Assembly (NCBI GenBank): GCA_021782365.1
Contig: JAJXVB010000019.1
Location: 1-36,293 of the forward strand
DNA: 36,293 bases
From: Pseudomonadota bacterium
Lineage (GTDB): Bacteria > Pseudomonadota > Gammaproteobacteria > Burkholderiales > Gallionellaceae
Reading direction: 5' to 3'
Position 1 is the stretch's first letter, and every line of letters starts with the position of its first letter. A program made the position numbers and the translations under genes. The notes under the pieces are model-generated. The model saw only the letters and a program-made list of their open reading frames with translations, searched no databases and was not told where the DNA came from. Positions 14,600-23,377 of this stretch are shown one piece after another.

Positions 14600-17500
14600 T
14601 CAGGACTTCATCGAGGCAAGCATCTTCTCCAGCCGCTTCACGGAGACGATCACAGGCGTCTTGAGTTCCTGCGCGAAAAGGGACACGCGAAGCTCCTGCA
14701 TCAGCCAGGCAAATTCCTCGACTCTCGGATCCTGCACGCCCTGCTTCTGAAATTTCTGCAGCGCCTGCAGCAGCGGCTGCAGATCCGCCATGCACTTCGC
14801 ATCGCGCTGAGGATTGGTTCTCAGCTTTTCAATTCTCAGCCCAATCGCCTTCAGATAGCGCGGCACATGCTGCAGCCTTTCATAGGGCGTGCTTGAAATG
14901 AAATCCTTGCGCAACAGCCATTCGAGCTGAGCCCTTATGTCGGAACTCGCCTGCGCATGCGCCTTGATCTGCAAAAGCGATTTCTGCACCGCCTGAAGTT
15001 CGGTCAGCACCTGGGCCACGAGCCTTGCGATCTCCTGCGCGATCAGCATCAGGCGATTCTTCGCCTCCTTGGTCCGCGCATTGAAGGCCGCCTCGTCAAC
15101 TGGCAGAGGATCGTTGAGGCATGCCCTGTCGAAAGACATCGCCAGGATCTGCTGGTGAAGCTGCTGCTGTGTGCCGAACGGCATGAACAGCATGCCAAGG
15201 CGCTGCGCATCGGGAAGATTCTTTTCCAGATACTTCACCTGTTCCTTCAAGGCAAGCATGAAAAGCCTGCGCAGTCCTGCCCTGTGCGCCGCAACCGCAG
15301 CATCGCGCGTGTCAAAGGCTCGCAGCACGACGGCATCCTTGTCGTCGACCAGCGCGTTGTATAGCGTGACTCTCTGCCCTGCGCGCCTGACTTCCCTGGT
15401 TTCGGAGAAGCTGCCGAAATCCCATGAAGTGCTGCGGTGCTCTACCTGCTGATCGCCGGCCGTAGCCGCCACAATCACGGGCTCTGCGCGCGGCGCAAGT
15501 TCGGAATGGAGCTGTGCGAAGTTGCGCGACATGCCAAGCTGTCTGCCGTGTTCATCCAGCACGCGAAAATTCATCATGAGATGCGCTGGCAGCTGTTCCA
15601 TGCGGAACGCATCCGCCGGCACATCGAGCTGCTTCTGCTCACGGATATAGCGAATCAGGGCCGGCAGCAGCGGGGAATTGGAGGGCTTCACTTCAAGGCA
15701 GAACGAGGCCGCAAAATCCGGAACTGGGACCAGATGCCTGCGTATCTTCTGCGGAAGCGTCTTGATGAGTTGGGCGATCTTTTCGGGCAGCAGCCCAGGA
15801 ACCAGCCATTCGCATAGCGCGGACGAGACCTGGTTGATCAGCGCAAGCGGCACGGAAAGCGTGATGCCGTCATCGTTCTTGCCCGGCGAGAAGTTGTAGC
15901 TCAACGCGAAACCCACGCCATCCATCTTCAATTGCGGCGGGAACTGTTCCGTGGTGATCCCCGCCGCCTCGTGGCGCATCAGGTCTTCCTTGTTGAGGTA
16001 GAGCAGCTTGGCGTCCGATCTCTCGGCCTCCTTGCGCCACGCCTCAAACGCTGCGCCATTGTGCAGGTGACGAGGAATGCGGCTGTCGTAAAAAGCATAG
16101 ATGAGCTCGTCGTCCACCAGCACATCGGGACGCCGCGACTTGTGCTCCAGCGCCTGGACTTCGGCAATCAGTTTCTGATTATGGGCAAAGAAGGGCGCCC
16201 TCGTATCGAACTCTCCCGCGACCAGCGCCTGGCGGATGAAGATTTCGCGGGATTCGGCGACATTCATCGGACCGTAATGCACGCGCTTTTTCGCGTTGAG
16301 CAACAGGCCATGGAGCGTGCTGCGCTCGAAGGCCACCACCTGAGCCGGCTTCTTTTCCCAGTGCGGGTCGTAGTAATGGCGCCTGATCAGATGTCCGCCC
16401 GTCTCCTCCAGCCATTCGGGTTCGATTCTCGCAACCGTGCGCGCATAAAGGCGATGGGTCTCGACCAGTTCTCCCGCAACCACCCACTTCGGGCCTTTCT
16501 TCGCCAGCGTGGAATTCGCCGCGATATGGAACTTGATCCCGCGCGCGCCCAGGTATTCGTTCCCCTCCATGCTCTTCATGCCGATGTTTCCAAGCAGGCC
16601 GCAAAGGAGCGCCTTGTGTATCTGCTCATAGCTTGCGGGAAGCTCGTTCTGGCGCATGCCCATCTCTGACACCTGTGTGTGAAGCTGCTGGTATAGCTCC
16701 CGCCACTCCCGAAGGCGCAGAGGCGAGAGGAAATTCTTGCGGCATTCCTCCGCCAGAAGGCGGTTGGACTGCTTGTGCGCCAATGCCTGCTCGAACCATG
16801 CCCATATCTTGATGAAGGCCAGAAAATCGGAACGCTCGTCTGCAAAGCGCTTGTGCGCCTGATCGGCCGCCTCCTGCTTGTCCAGGGGACGCTCTCTCGG
16901 ATCCTGAACGGAAAGCGCGCTCGCGATCACGAGGATCTCGGTCAGGCACTGGTATTGCCTTCCCGCAAGAAGCAACCTCGAGATCTTGGGATCAAGTGGA
17001 AGCCTGGCAAGCTCTTTCCCCAGGCTGGTCAGCTCTTGCCCTTCGTCTATCGCATTCAATTCCGAGAGCAGCTGATAGCCGTCGGCTATCATCCTCGAAG
17101 TCGGCGGCTCTATGAACGGAAACTTCGCGACATCCCCGAGATCCAGCGCGCTCATGCGCAGGATGACCGTGGCCAGAGACACGCGGAAGATCTCGGGATC
17201 CGTGAACTCGTCGCGCTGCAGGAAATCCTCCTCGTCGTAGAGCCTGATGCAGATTCCGCTCATCACGCGGCCGCAGCGCCCAGCCCGCTGGTTCGCGGCT
17301 GCGCGGGAAATCTTTTCTATATGCAGCTGCTCGACCTTCTGGCGTATGCTGTAGCGGTTCACGCGCGCCAATCCGCAGTCGATCACATAGCCTATGTTGG
17401 GCACGGTGAGCGAAGTCTCGGCCACGTTGGTCGCCAGCACCACGCGCCGTTTTCCGCCAGGCTTGAAAACCCTGTCCTGTTCAGCCGCAGAAAGGCGGGA

Positions 17501-18325
17501 GAAGAGCGGCAATATCTCGAGGCCATGCGGGCCCGTCAGGTGGCGGCGCAATGCGTCTGCGGTGTCGCGTATCTCGCGCTCGCCCGGAAGGAAAACCAGC
17601 ACATCTCCGCGCAGGCTGCCCAGCTCATCGAGCGCCGCAGCCACGGCCCCAGGCATGTCCTGCGCCTCGCCTTCATCGCTGACCTGCAAGGGTCGGTAGC
17701 GTATCTCGACGGGATAGCTGCGCCCTGAGACTTCGACGATGGCCGCGCCGAAATGCCTCGCGAACCTCTCGGCATCCAGTGTTGCGGAAGTGATGATGAG
17801 TTTGAGATCCGGGCGGCTTGGCAGAAGCTGCTTCAGATAGCCCAGGAGGAAGTCGATGTTGAGCGAGCGCTCGTGAGCCTCGTCTATGATGATGGTGTCG
17901 TATTTCGAAAGCCTGGGGTCGCTGTGTATTTCGGCAAGCAGTATGCCGTCCGTCATCAGCTTGATCGCCGAATCCGCTGCGACCTTGTCGTGAAAGCGCA
18001 CCTTGTATCCAACAAGGCTGCCAAGCTCTATCTTTAGTTCTGCCGCGATGCGCGAGGCCACCGAGCGCGCCGCCACGCGTCTTGGCTGAGTATGCCCTAT
18101 CATTCCGAGAACGCCGCGGCCTAGGGTCAGGCATATTTTCGGAAGCTGCGTGGTCTTGCCTGAGCCCGTCTCTCCGCAGACGATCACGACCTGATTGTCG
18201 CGTATCGCGCGCGCCAGATCCTCCCGCTTTGCGACCACCGGCAGATCTGCAGGAAACTCGATTCCGGCTAAGGCTTCTATGCGCGCACGGCGGCGCTCAG
18301 CGGATTGGGGCAGAACCTGATTCAA
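14600..18325 (-). CDS. hrpA: ATP-dependent RNA helicase HrpA
   Basis: The 1241-residue protein is a DEAH-box helicase with GETGSGKTTQLPK near residue 50, TQPRRVAARSVA near 80, DEAHERS near 146, SATLD near 180, and QRAGRCGR (motif VI) near 345. The HA2/OB-fold region follows, then the long HrpA-specific C-terminal domain (DUF3418) up to the end. HrpA acts on RNA; in E. coli it rescues stalled or collided ribosomes. The start is TTG at 18325: GAGG lies 5 to 8 bases upstream, an in-frame TGA directly precedes it, and the N terminus would otherwise be truncated close to the P-loop. It lies 38 bases downstream of the PEBP gene on the same strand. Confidence 0.95.
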   Translation of the reverse strand: MNQVLPQSAERRRARIEALAGIEFPADLPVVAKREDLARAIRDNQVVIVCGETGSGKTTQLPKICLTLGRGVLGMIGHTQPRRVAARSVASRIAAELKIELGSLVGYKVRFHDKVAADSAIKLMTDGILLAEIHSDPRLSKYDTIIIDEAHERSLNIDFLLGYLKQLLPSRPDLKLIITSATLDAERFARHFGAAIVEVSGRSYPVEIRYRPLQVSDEGEAQDMPGAVAAALDELGSLRGDVLVFLPGEREIRDTADALRRHLTGPHGLEILPLFSRLSAAEQDRVFKPGGKRRVVLATNVAETSLTVPNIGYVIDCGLARVNRYSIRQKVEQLHIEKISRAAANQRAGRCGRVMSGICIRLYDEEDFLQRDEFTDPEIFRVSLATVILRMSALDLGDVAKFPFIEPPTSRMIADGYQLLSELNAIDEGQELTSLGKELARLPLDPKISRLLLAGRQYQCLTEILVIASALSVQDPRERPLDKQEAADQAHKRFADERSDFLAFIKIWAWFEQALAHKQSNRLLAEECRKNFLSPLRLREWRELYQQLHTQVSEMGMRQNELPASYEQIHKALLCGLLGNIGMKSMEGNEYLGARGIKFHIAANSTLAKKGPKWVVAGELVETHRLYARTVARIEPEWLEETGGHLIRRHYYDPHWEKKPAQVVAFERSTLHGLLLNAKKRVHYGPMNVAESREIFIRQALVAGEFDTRAPFFAHNQKLIAEVQALEHKSRRPDVLVDDELIYAFYDSRIPRHLHNGAAFEAWRKEAERSDAKLLYLNKEDLMRHEAAGITTEQFPPQLKMDGVGFALSYNFSPGKNDDGITLSVPLALINQVSSALCEWLVPGLLPEKIAQLIKTLPQKIRRHLVPVPDFAASFCLEVKPSNSPLLPALIRYIREQKQLDVPADAFRMEQLPAHLMMNFRVLDEHGRQLGMSRNFAQLHSELAPRAEPVIVAATAGDQQVEHRSTSWDFGSFSETREVRRAGQRVTLYNALVDDKDAVVLRAFDTRDAAVAAHRAGLRRLFMLALKEQVKYLEKNLPDAQRLGMLFMPFGTQQQLHQQILAMSFDRACLNDPLPVDEAAFNARTKEAKNRLMLIAQEIARLVAQVLTELQAVQKSLLQIKAHAQASSDIRAQLEWLLRKDFISSTPYERLQHVPRYLKAIGLRIEKLRTNPQRDAKCMADLQPLLQALQKFQKQGVQDPRVEEFAWLMQELRVSLFAQELKTPVIVSVKRLEKMLASMKS

Positions 18326-18363
18326 TCAAACCTCAAATCGATCATCCAGGGTCTGCCGTTGAC

Positions 18364-18918
18364 TTACTTCGAGCGGCCGTACTTCGCGGTGAAGCTCGCC
18401 TTGGCCAGCATGTTCGCATGGATCATGTAGCCTGTCAGCGCAGCCGTTGCGTCCGCAGGAACGTCGATCTTGTCGGTCTTCAGCGCATACACGGTGAAGA
18501 TGTAGCGGTGCGGCTTGTCGCCCTGAGGAGGGCAGGTGCCGCCCCATGCGTTCACGCCGTAATCCGTGCGGCCCTGCACCGCCCCCTTGGGCAAAGTGGT
18601 GCTGTTTTGCGCGCCCGCATCTGACGAAAGCTCGGTCACGTCTGCCGGAATATTGATCACCACCCAGTGCCACCAGCCTGAGCCGGTCGGCGCATCCGGA
18701 TCGTACATGGTCACCGCAAAACTCTTGGTGCCCTTGGGCGCGCCGCTCCATTTGAGTGCGGGCGACTTGTTCTCGCCCGAGCAGCCGAATCCGTTGAACT
18801 CGAAGCGCTTGGGCATGGTGCTGCCAGCCTTGATCTCGGGGCTTGAAAGCTTGAAGTCCTGGGAATATGCCAGGCTGGAAAAACAAACCAGGGCTGCAAC
18901 AGTAAGCAAACGGCGCAT
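18364..18918 (-). CDS. Secreted PEBP-family protein (YbhB/YbcL type)
   Basis: The 184-residue product has a Sec signal peptide (MRRLLTVAALVCFSSLAYSQ) and a phosphatidylethanolamine-binding protein fold. The ligand-site motifs are visible: YDPDAPTGSGWWHW near residue 70, and GRTDYGVNAWGGTCPP and PHRYIFTVYAL near 110-140. Bacterial YbhB/YbcL proteins are periplasmic or cytoplasmic with no settled function. AAGGAGA lies immediately upstream at good spacing, fixing the start at 18918. It heads a pair with hrpA and is divergent from the DUF748 gene. Confidence 0.93.
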   Translation of the reverse strand: MRRLLTVAALVCFSSLAYSQDFKLSSPEIKAGSTMPKRFEFNGFGCSGENKSPALKWSGAPKGTKSFAVTMYDPDAPTGSGWWHWVVINIPADVTELSSDAGAQNSTTLPKGAVQGRTDYGVNAWGGTCPPQGDKPHRYIFTVYALKTDKIDVPADATAALTGYMIHANMLAKASFTAKYGRSK

Positions 18919-19050
18919 GCTGATTCTCCTTAGAAATATCTGGGCTGCAAATTGTAGCATCGAATCCGGGCATGACGCTCCACCGCGCCAACTGTGCAAG
19001 CCGAAAGACTAGCGCTAGAATTGCCCATCTCCACTTCGATCCCATCGCCC
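18919..19050. other. Divergent spacer between the PEBP and DUF748 genes
   Basis: The 132 bases carry the promoters for both divergent genes by position. Only the strong PEBP ribosome binding site (TCTCCTT on the plus strand at 18924-18930) is certain. No good -35/-10 pair was recognised. Confidence 0.4.
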
Positions 19051-22000
19051 ATGAAACCCAGGCTGCCCTCGTTCAAGACATTGGCGCTGACCCTGCTGGG
19101 CCTGGCGGCAACGTTTCTTTTGTTGAGCTATCTGGTCCTGCCTCGCGTGCTGCAGACCCAGGCCGAGAAGTATGTCCTGGAAAAGACAGGCCACCATCTC
19201 GCGATGGACAAGCCCGAATTCAACCCTTTCAAGCTGAGCCTGCATTTGACCAACCTGCGCCTTACCGAACCGGACGGCAAACCCCTGCTGGGCTTCCGCG
19301 ATCTGATCGTCGATCTTTCTTCTTCGAGCGCATTCAGGCGCGCGCTGGTATTCGACGACATCCGCCTGGACGGGCTCGATGCATCTGTCGTCCTGCTTTC
19401 AGGCGGCAGGATGAACTGGAGCGCCTTCCTCGATGCGTTGAAGGGAAAACAACAGGGTGCTTCGGACTCGCCCCTTCCCCGTTTCGACATCGACCATTTC
19501 AAGCTTTCAGGCGCCAGGCTCAGCTTTACCGACAGACGAACAGAACCCGTTTTCGCGACAAAGGTCGAGCCGATAGACCTAGAGCTCACGGATATATCCT
19601 CTCTTCCCAACGACATGGGGCGATACAGATTTTCCGCGCGCACCTCTTTCGGCGCGGAGCTTGCCTGGCAGGGCGAGGGCAGCCTGGAGCCGCTGGCGAT
19701 GAAAGGAACATTCAGCGTGTCCCATGCGAACATCGCACCCCTGTCCGATTTTCTGAAGGGGCTTCCTCCGATCAAGGGGCTGGTCGGCCTGTCTTCTGAT
19801 TACGAATTGCGCTATGCGGACGGCAAGCTGAAAGCAAACCTCACGCACATCAAGTCAAAGTTATCCGGCTTCGAGCTTGAACAACGCACGGGGCCATCTG
19901 TAAAGGTCCAGGTCATCTCGGCGAATGATGGCAGCTATGACCTGGCAAAAAATGCTTTCAGGCTTCCCTCTCTCGACATCAATGGCTTCAGCCTGCGGCA
20001 AGGCAAAAGCCAGCTCAACATCGACGGGCTTTCCGTCAGGGACACTACACTCGACCTTGCGGCAAAAGAGGCCGATGTCGGGAGCATAGAGGTCAAGGGC
20101 GGAAACATGAGCACGTTGCGCGATGCAAAGGGCAACCTGGACATCGCGAACACTGGCAAGCCTGCGAAGGCCGAATCAAAACCAGCCTGGCATTTTCAGC
20201 TGGGCAAGTTCGATCTCTCCGGTTTTGCAGCCGGATTCGAGGATGAGACCACGGCGCCTTATGCAAAGTTTTCGCTTCAGGACATTGCGCTTCACGCAAG
20301 CGGCATCAGCGACAACCTGAACGATCCTGTGCCGCTCAAGGCATCCTTCAAATCGAAGGATGGAGGAAGCTTCGAGGCTGAAGGGAAAGTCGCCCCAGGA
20401 CTCCCTTCGGCCGATTTCGACATCAAGCTTGCCGGGCTCAACATGACGCCTGCACAGCCCTATCTTTTTTCGGTTGCAAGGCTGAAGCTCACCGATGGCG
20501 CATTGTCCACATCAGGGCATGCGCGCTATGACCCGCACGGATTCGCCTACAAGGGAGACTTTGCGCTGAACCATCTCGCAACCAGGGAATCGGATACGGG
20601 TGCTCCTTTTCTTGCGCTGAAATCGCTTTCCAGCCGCTCCATTTCAGTCACACAGAACGGTCTGGATGTAGGCGAACTCTCTCTCGTGGGCCTGGACACC
20701 AAGCTGATCATCAACAAGGACAAGTCCGTGAGCTTCAAGCGTATTCTGCGCGACTCACCCAGGCCTGCAACGAAGCAGGCTGTAAGGAGCAAGCCTTACA
20801 TGGTCGAAATAGACAGGCTCAGATTCGACAGGGGCGAGCTGGATTATGCGGACTATTCCCTGACCATGCCCTTCGGCACGCGCATACATCGCCTGAAGGG
20901 GGTGATCACGAATCTCTCCTCAAGGCCGGGAGCGATTGCCGAGGTGAAGCTCGATGGGCGGGTCGACGATTATGGTCTTGCCCGCGCGACAGGGCAGCTG
21001 GACCTTTTCAACCCAGCCGACTCGATGGATCTGAATGTCATATTCCAGAACATCGAAATGGCAAGGCTGACCCCTTATTCAGCGACTTTCGCCGGGCGCA
21101 AGATCACGTCCGGAAAACTGGATCTCAACCTCGAATATCAGATCCACCAGCGGCAGCTCGAGGCCAAAAACAAGATCGTCATGAAGCAGCTGACACTGGG
21201 CGAGCGCGTTGCAAGCCCCGAGGCGAAAAATCTTCCTTTGGATCTTGCGATCAGCATCCTCGAGGATTCCGATGGGCGCATCGATCTGGACCTTCCGATG
21301 TCGGGCAGCCTTGACGATCCGAAATTCAGTTACGGCGCGATCATCTGGAAGGCGATCGAGAACGTCATCGTGAAGATCGTCACGGCACCCTTCCGCGCCT
21401 TGGGCGCGCTTTTCGGCGGCGGAGAAAAATTCGAGAACATTACATTTGAAGCAGGACATGCCGGACTCACTCCTCCTGAACAGGAGAAGTTGGCGCATCT
21501 AGCAGATGCACTCATCAAGCGCCCCGGATTGTCCCTTGCCGTTCAGGGCGTATATGCAGACCAGGACAAGGTTGCCCTTCAGGACCGCATGCTGCGACGC
21601 GCCGTGGTCGAGAAAAGCGGCCAGCATCTCGAGCAGGGTGAAGACCCCGGCCCGCTCGCCATGGAAGAGCCCAAGATACAGTCGGCGCTCGAGAAGCTTT
21701 ATGCAGACAAGTTTGGCGGCGGAGAGCTTTCCGCCTACAAGGCTGCATACCGCGAAGCCAATCCGGGCAAGCTCAAGGAAAATCTGGCCGGTAAACTCGC
21801 ATCCGGACTGACCGGCCTATTCCAGAAAAAACCTGTCCTCAGCGAGCAGCAGATATCAGGCATGAAGGGTGCTGATTTTTACACCATACTCTTCAACCGG
21901 CTGCGCGACCAGATTGCCATCAGCGACGACCGTCTGAACGCGCTGGCTTCAGCCCGAGCTGCCGCGATCGATGCGGGACTCAAGGCGGCAGGCGTTCCTG

Positions 22001-22101
22001 CGGAACGATTGTCGACGCTCGCTGTCGAAAAAGCCGTTGCCAGCGGCCAGGATGTGCCGATCAAGCTGGTTCTTGATTCGAGCAACAAGAAAACCAATTG
22101 A
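19051..22101 (+). CDS. AsmA-like DUF748 envelope protein
   Basis: The product, about 1016 residues, has one N-terminal membrane helix (about 10-32, LALTLLGLAATFLLLSYLVL). A very long beta-rich periplasmic region follows with AsmA/DUF748 hallmarks (LTNLRLTEPDGKPLL, FDDIRLDGL, a terminal LPMSGSLDDPKFSYG and VTAPFRALGALFGGGEKF) and a C-terminal tail rich in charged helices (about 800-1016). AsmA-like proteins are thought to move phospholipids between the membranes; that role is inferred for this member. The ATG at 19051 places the helix at the N terminus; a GTG at 18994 would add 19 residues, and neither start has a clear ribosome binding site. The glutaredoxin-like gene follows after 15 bases. 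Confidence 0.88.
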   Translation: MKPRLPSFKTLALTLLGLAATFLLLSYLVLPRVLQTQAEKYVLEKTGHHLAMDKPEFNPFKLSLHLTNLRLTEPDGKPLLGFRDLIVDLSSSSAFRRALVFDDIRLDGLDASVVLLSGGRMNWSAFLDALKGKQQGASDSPLPRFDIDHFKLSGARLSFTDRRTEPVFATKVEPIDLELTDISSLPNDMGRYRFSARTSFGAELAWQGEGSLEPLAMKGTFSVSHANIAPLSDFLKGLPPIKGLVGLSSDYELRYADGKLKANLTHIKSKLSGFELEQRTGPSVKVQVISANDGSYDLAKNAFRLPSLDINGFSLRQGKSQLNIDGLSVRDTTLDLAAKEADVGSIEVKGGNMSTLRDAKGNLDIANTGKPAKAESKPAWHFQLGKFDLSGFAAGFEDETTAPYAKFSLQDIALHASGISDNLNDPVPLKASFKSKDGGSFEAEGKVAPGLPSADFDIKLAGLNMTPAQPYLFSVARLKLTDGALSTSGHARYDPHGFAYKGDFALNHLATRESDTGAPFLALKSLSSRSISVTQNGLDVGELSLVGLDTKLIINKDKSVSFKRILRDSPRPATKQAVRSKPYMVEIDRLRFDRGELDYADYSLTMPFGTRIHRLKGVITNLSSRPGAIAEVKLDGRVDDYGLARATGQLDLFNPADSMDLNVIFQNIEMARLTPYSATFAGRKITSGKLDLNLEYQIHQRQLEAKNKIVMKQLTLGERVASPEAKNLPLDLAISILEDSDGRIDLDLPMSGSLDDPKFSYGAIIWKAIENVIVKIVTAPFRALGALFGGGEKFENITFEAGHAGLTPPEQEKLAHLADALIKRPGLSLAVQGVYADQDKVALQDRMLRRAVVEKSGQHLEQGEDPGPLAMEEPKIQSALEKLYADKFGGGELSAYKAAYREANPGKLKENLAGKLASGLTGLFQKKPVLSEQQISGMKGADFYTILFNRLRDQIAISDDRLNALASARAAAIDAGLKAAGVPAERLSTLAVEKAVASGQDVPIKLVLDSSNKKTN

Positions 22102-22116
22102 AGAAAGGATATTCAG

Positions 22117-22491
22117 ATGAAGCTGTTTTTCAAGACGCTGCGCATGGTATTGACCCCGTTCATGCTGCTTTGGGCAAAACTTGCAACCCCCAAAGGCATA
22201 TCGCGCGAAGCGAGTGCTCAGCAAAGGATCGATCAGCAGTGCGGCAGCCTTGCGCTGTACCACTTCAAGACCTGTCCGTTCTGCATCAAGGTCCGCCATG
22301 AAATGGCGAGGCTCTCATTGCCGATAGAACTACGCGACGCTCAGCACGACGATAACCACCGCAGCGAATTGCTCAAAGAGGGGGGGAAGGTTCAGACGCC
22401 CTGTCTCAGGATCACGGATGAGGAGGGCAAGGCGAACTGGCTATACGAGTCGGGCGAAATCATCAAATACCTGCAGCAACGTTTCGCCTGA
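22117..22491 (+). CDS. Membrane-anchored glutaredoxin-like protein
   Basis: The 124-residue product has an N-terminal hydrophobic segment (about 5-22, FKTLRMVLTPFMLLWAKLAT). A glutaredoxin fold follows with the dithiol motif CPFC (HFKTCPFCIKVR, near residue 50), the conserved cis-Pro region VQTPCLRI and the C-terminal SGEIIKYLQQRF. The extra Cys right after the cis-Pro is notable. It probably reduces disulfides at the inner membrane face using glutathione. AAAGGA lies 8 bases before the ATG. It is co-directional with and 15 bases behind the DUF748 gene. Confidence 0.9.
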   Translation: MKLFFKTLRMVLTPFMLLWAKLATPKGISREASAQQRIDQQCGSLALYHFKTCPFCIKVRHEMARLSLPIELRDAQHDDNHRSELLKEGGKVQTPCLRITDEEGKANWLYESGEIIKYLQQRFA

Positions 22492-22497
22492 ATCAGA

Positions 22498-22516
22498 GGG
22501 CCGCTGTTCGCGGCCC
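22498..22516. terminator. Candidate bidirectional hairpin between convergent genes
   Basis: A perfect 7-base stem GGGCCGC/GCGGCCC with loop TGTTC lies between the convergent stops of the glutaredoxin-like and DsrC-like genes. There is no U-run on either strand, so intrinsic termination would be weak. Confidence 0.4.
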
Positions 22517-22525
22517 GGCAATGAC

Positions 22526-22840
22526 TCAGCCCGTGCTCCAGCCTCTGGGTCTCTTCATGCCCGCAATCTTGCAGGCCTGCTTCACGTACCCGTAGGGAAA
22601 CAGCTCAAAAATCCTGTTGCGGGAATCGGGCCCAAGCCGCTCCGCCAGATGCTTCATCACATGGCGCACATCGGGGGCGATCTGGTGCTCTGCGTAATAC
22701 CCGCGCATGAAGTTGATCGCATCCCAGTGATCTTCAACCAGCTCGATGTTTTCCTGCTTTGCGAATTCCTTGGCTACCTCCTCGTTCCAAGAGTTGGGCT
22801 CGATCAGATAGCCTTCCCCATCAATCTCTGGCTGTTGCAT
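22526..22840 (-). CDS. DsrC/TusE-family protein lacking the C-terminal cysteine
   Basis: The 104-residue product matches DsrC/TusE/DsvC along its full length (IDGEGYL, WNEEVAKEFAKQENIEL, HWDAINFMRGYY, LFPYGYVKQACKIAG). In DsrC two Cys on the C-terminal arm carry sulfur or form a trisulfide with sulfite reductase. Here the inner one is present (QACKIAG) but the penultimate one is replaced: the protein ends PRGWSTG. It therefore should not work as a classical DsrC or TusE sulfur carrier, and may belong to a regulatory or uncharacterised DsrC-like branch. AAGGAGG 5 bases upstream fixes the ATG at 22840 over a TTG at 22858. It is divergent from the MarR gene. Confidence 0.88.
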   Translation of the reverse strand: MQQPEIDGEGYLIEPNSWNEEVAKEFAKQENIELVEDHWDAINFMRGYYAEHQIAPDVRHVMKHLAERLGPDSRNRIFELFPYGYVKQACKIAGMKRPRGWSTG

Positions 22841-22870
22841 TTTTTCCTCCTTGTTCAAGTCTGTCGGATC

Positions 22871-22957
22871 TCATGCTGCGCAATAAATATATCACATATT
22901 GACTATATCACAATATGATGTTAATTTAATTTTATGTTCAATTTTCACGCAGCATGA
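22871..22957. promoter_or_regulatory. Divergent operator/promoter region of the DsrC-like and marR genes
   Basis: The AT-rich spacer contains several ordered signals. A plus-strand promoter TTGACT (22899-22904), 17 bases, TAATTT (22922-22927) points to marR. A minus-strand promoter TTGTGA (complement of 22908-22913), 16 bases, TATATT (complement of 22886-22891) points to the DsrC-like gene. A perfect 7-base inverted repeat CATATTG-N9-CAATATG (22895-22917) covers both -35 boxes. A 9-base direct repeat TATATCACA occurs at 22888 and 22904. A 10-base inverted repeat TCATGCTGCG/CGCAGCATGA brackets the whole region (22871-22880, 22948-22957). Binding of the MarR product here is inferred. Confidence 0.6.
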
Positions 22958-22958
22958 A

Positions 22959-23375
22959 ATGGCCAGGAACATCCTCAGCAAAAAGGAGATCGAGGCGCTC
23001 TCGGATTTTCGCTATCAGCTGCGCAGCTTTCTGCGGTTCAGCGAGGATCTGACGCGCGGCCTAGGCATCACGAATCTTCAATATCTCCTGCTCTTGCATG
23101 TCAAGGGATACAAGGGAAGGGAATGGGCGACGATAGGCGAGCTCGCCGAGCGCCTGCAGGCACCGCACAACGGCGTCGTCTCGCTAGCCTCGCGCTGCGA
23201 AAAACTGGGACTCATCTATCGCGAGCGCGGCAAGGAAGACAAGCGCGAAGTGCGCATATACCTGACGCCGGAAGGGGACGATCTCGTGAAGAAGATCGCC
23301 GGCCTTCATCGCAACGAACTTCTTAACCTGCAGGGCATCTTCAAGATTCCGAGCCCGCATGAACTGGGAATGTAA
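22959..23375 (+). CDS. MarR-family transcriptional regulator
   Basis: The 138-residue product has a winged helix-turn-helix typical of MarR: LGITNLQYLLLLHV, then TIGELAERLQAPHNGVVSLA (recognition helix, about 65-84) and the wing with RGKEDKREVRIYLTPEG. MarR proteins are dimers that bind palindromes and release them on ligand or redox change. One Cys (SRCEKLG) follows the recognition helix. The ATG at 22959 gives the normal length; its ribosome binding site is weak. It is first in an operon with the CBS and HPP genes (2-base gap to the next) and likely regulates itself and the divergent DsrC-like gene. Confidence 0.88.
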   Translation: MARNILSKKEIEALSDFRYQLRSFLRFSEDLTRGLGITNLQYLLLLHVKGYKGREWATIGELAERLQAPHNGVVSLASRCEKLGLIYRERGKEDKREVRIYLTPEGDDLVKKIAGLHRNELLNLQGIFKIPSPHELGM

Positions 23376-23377
23376 CC

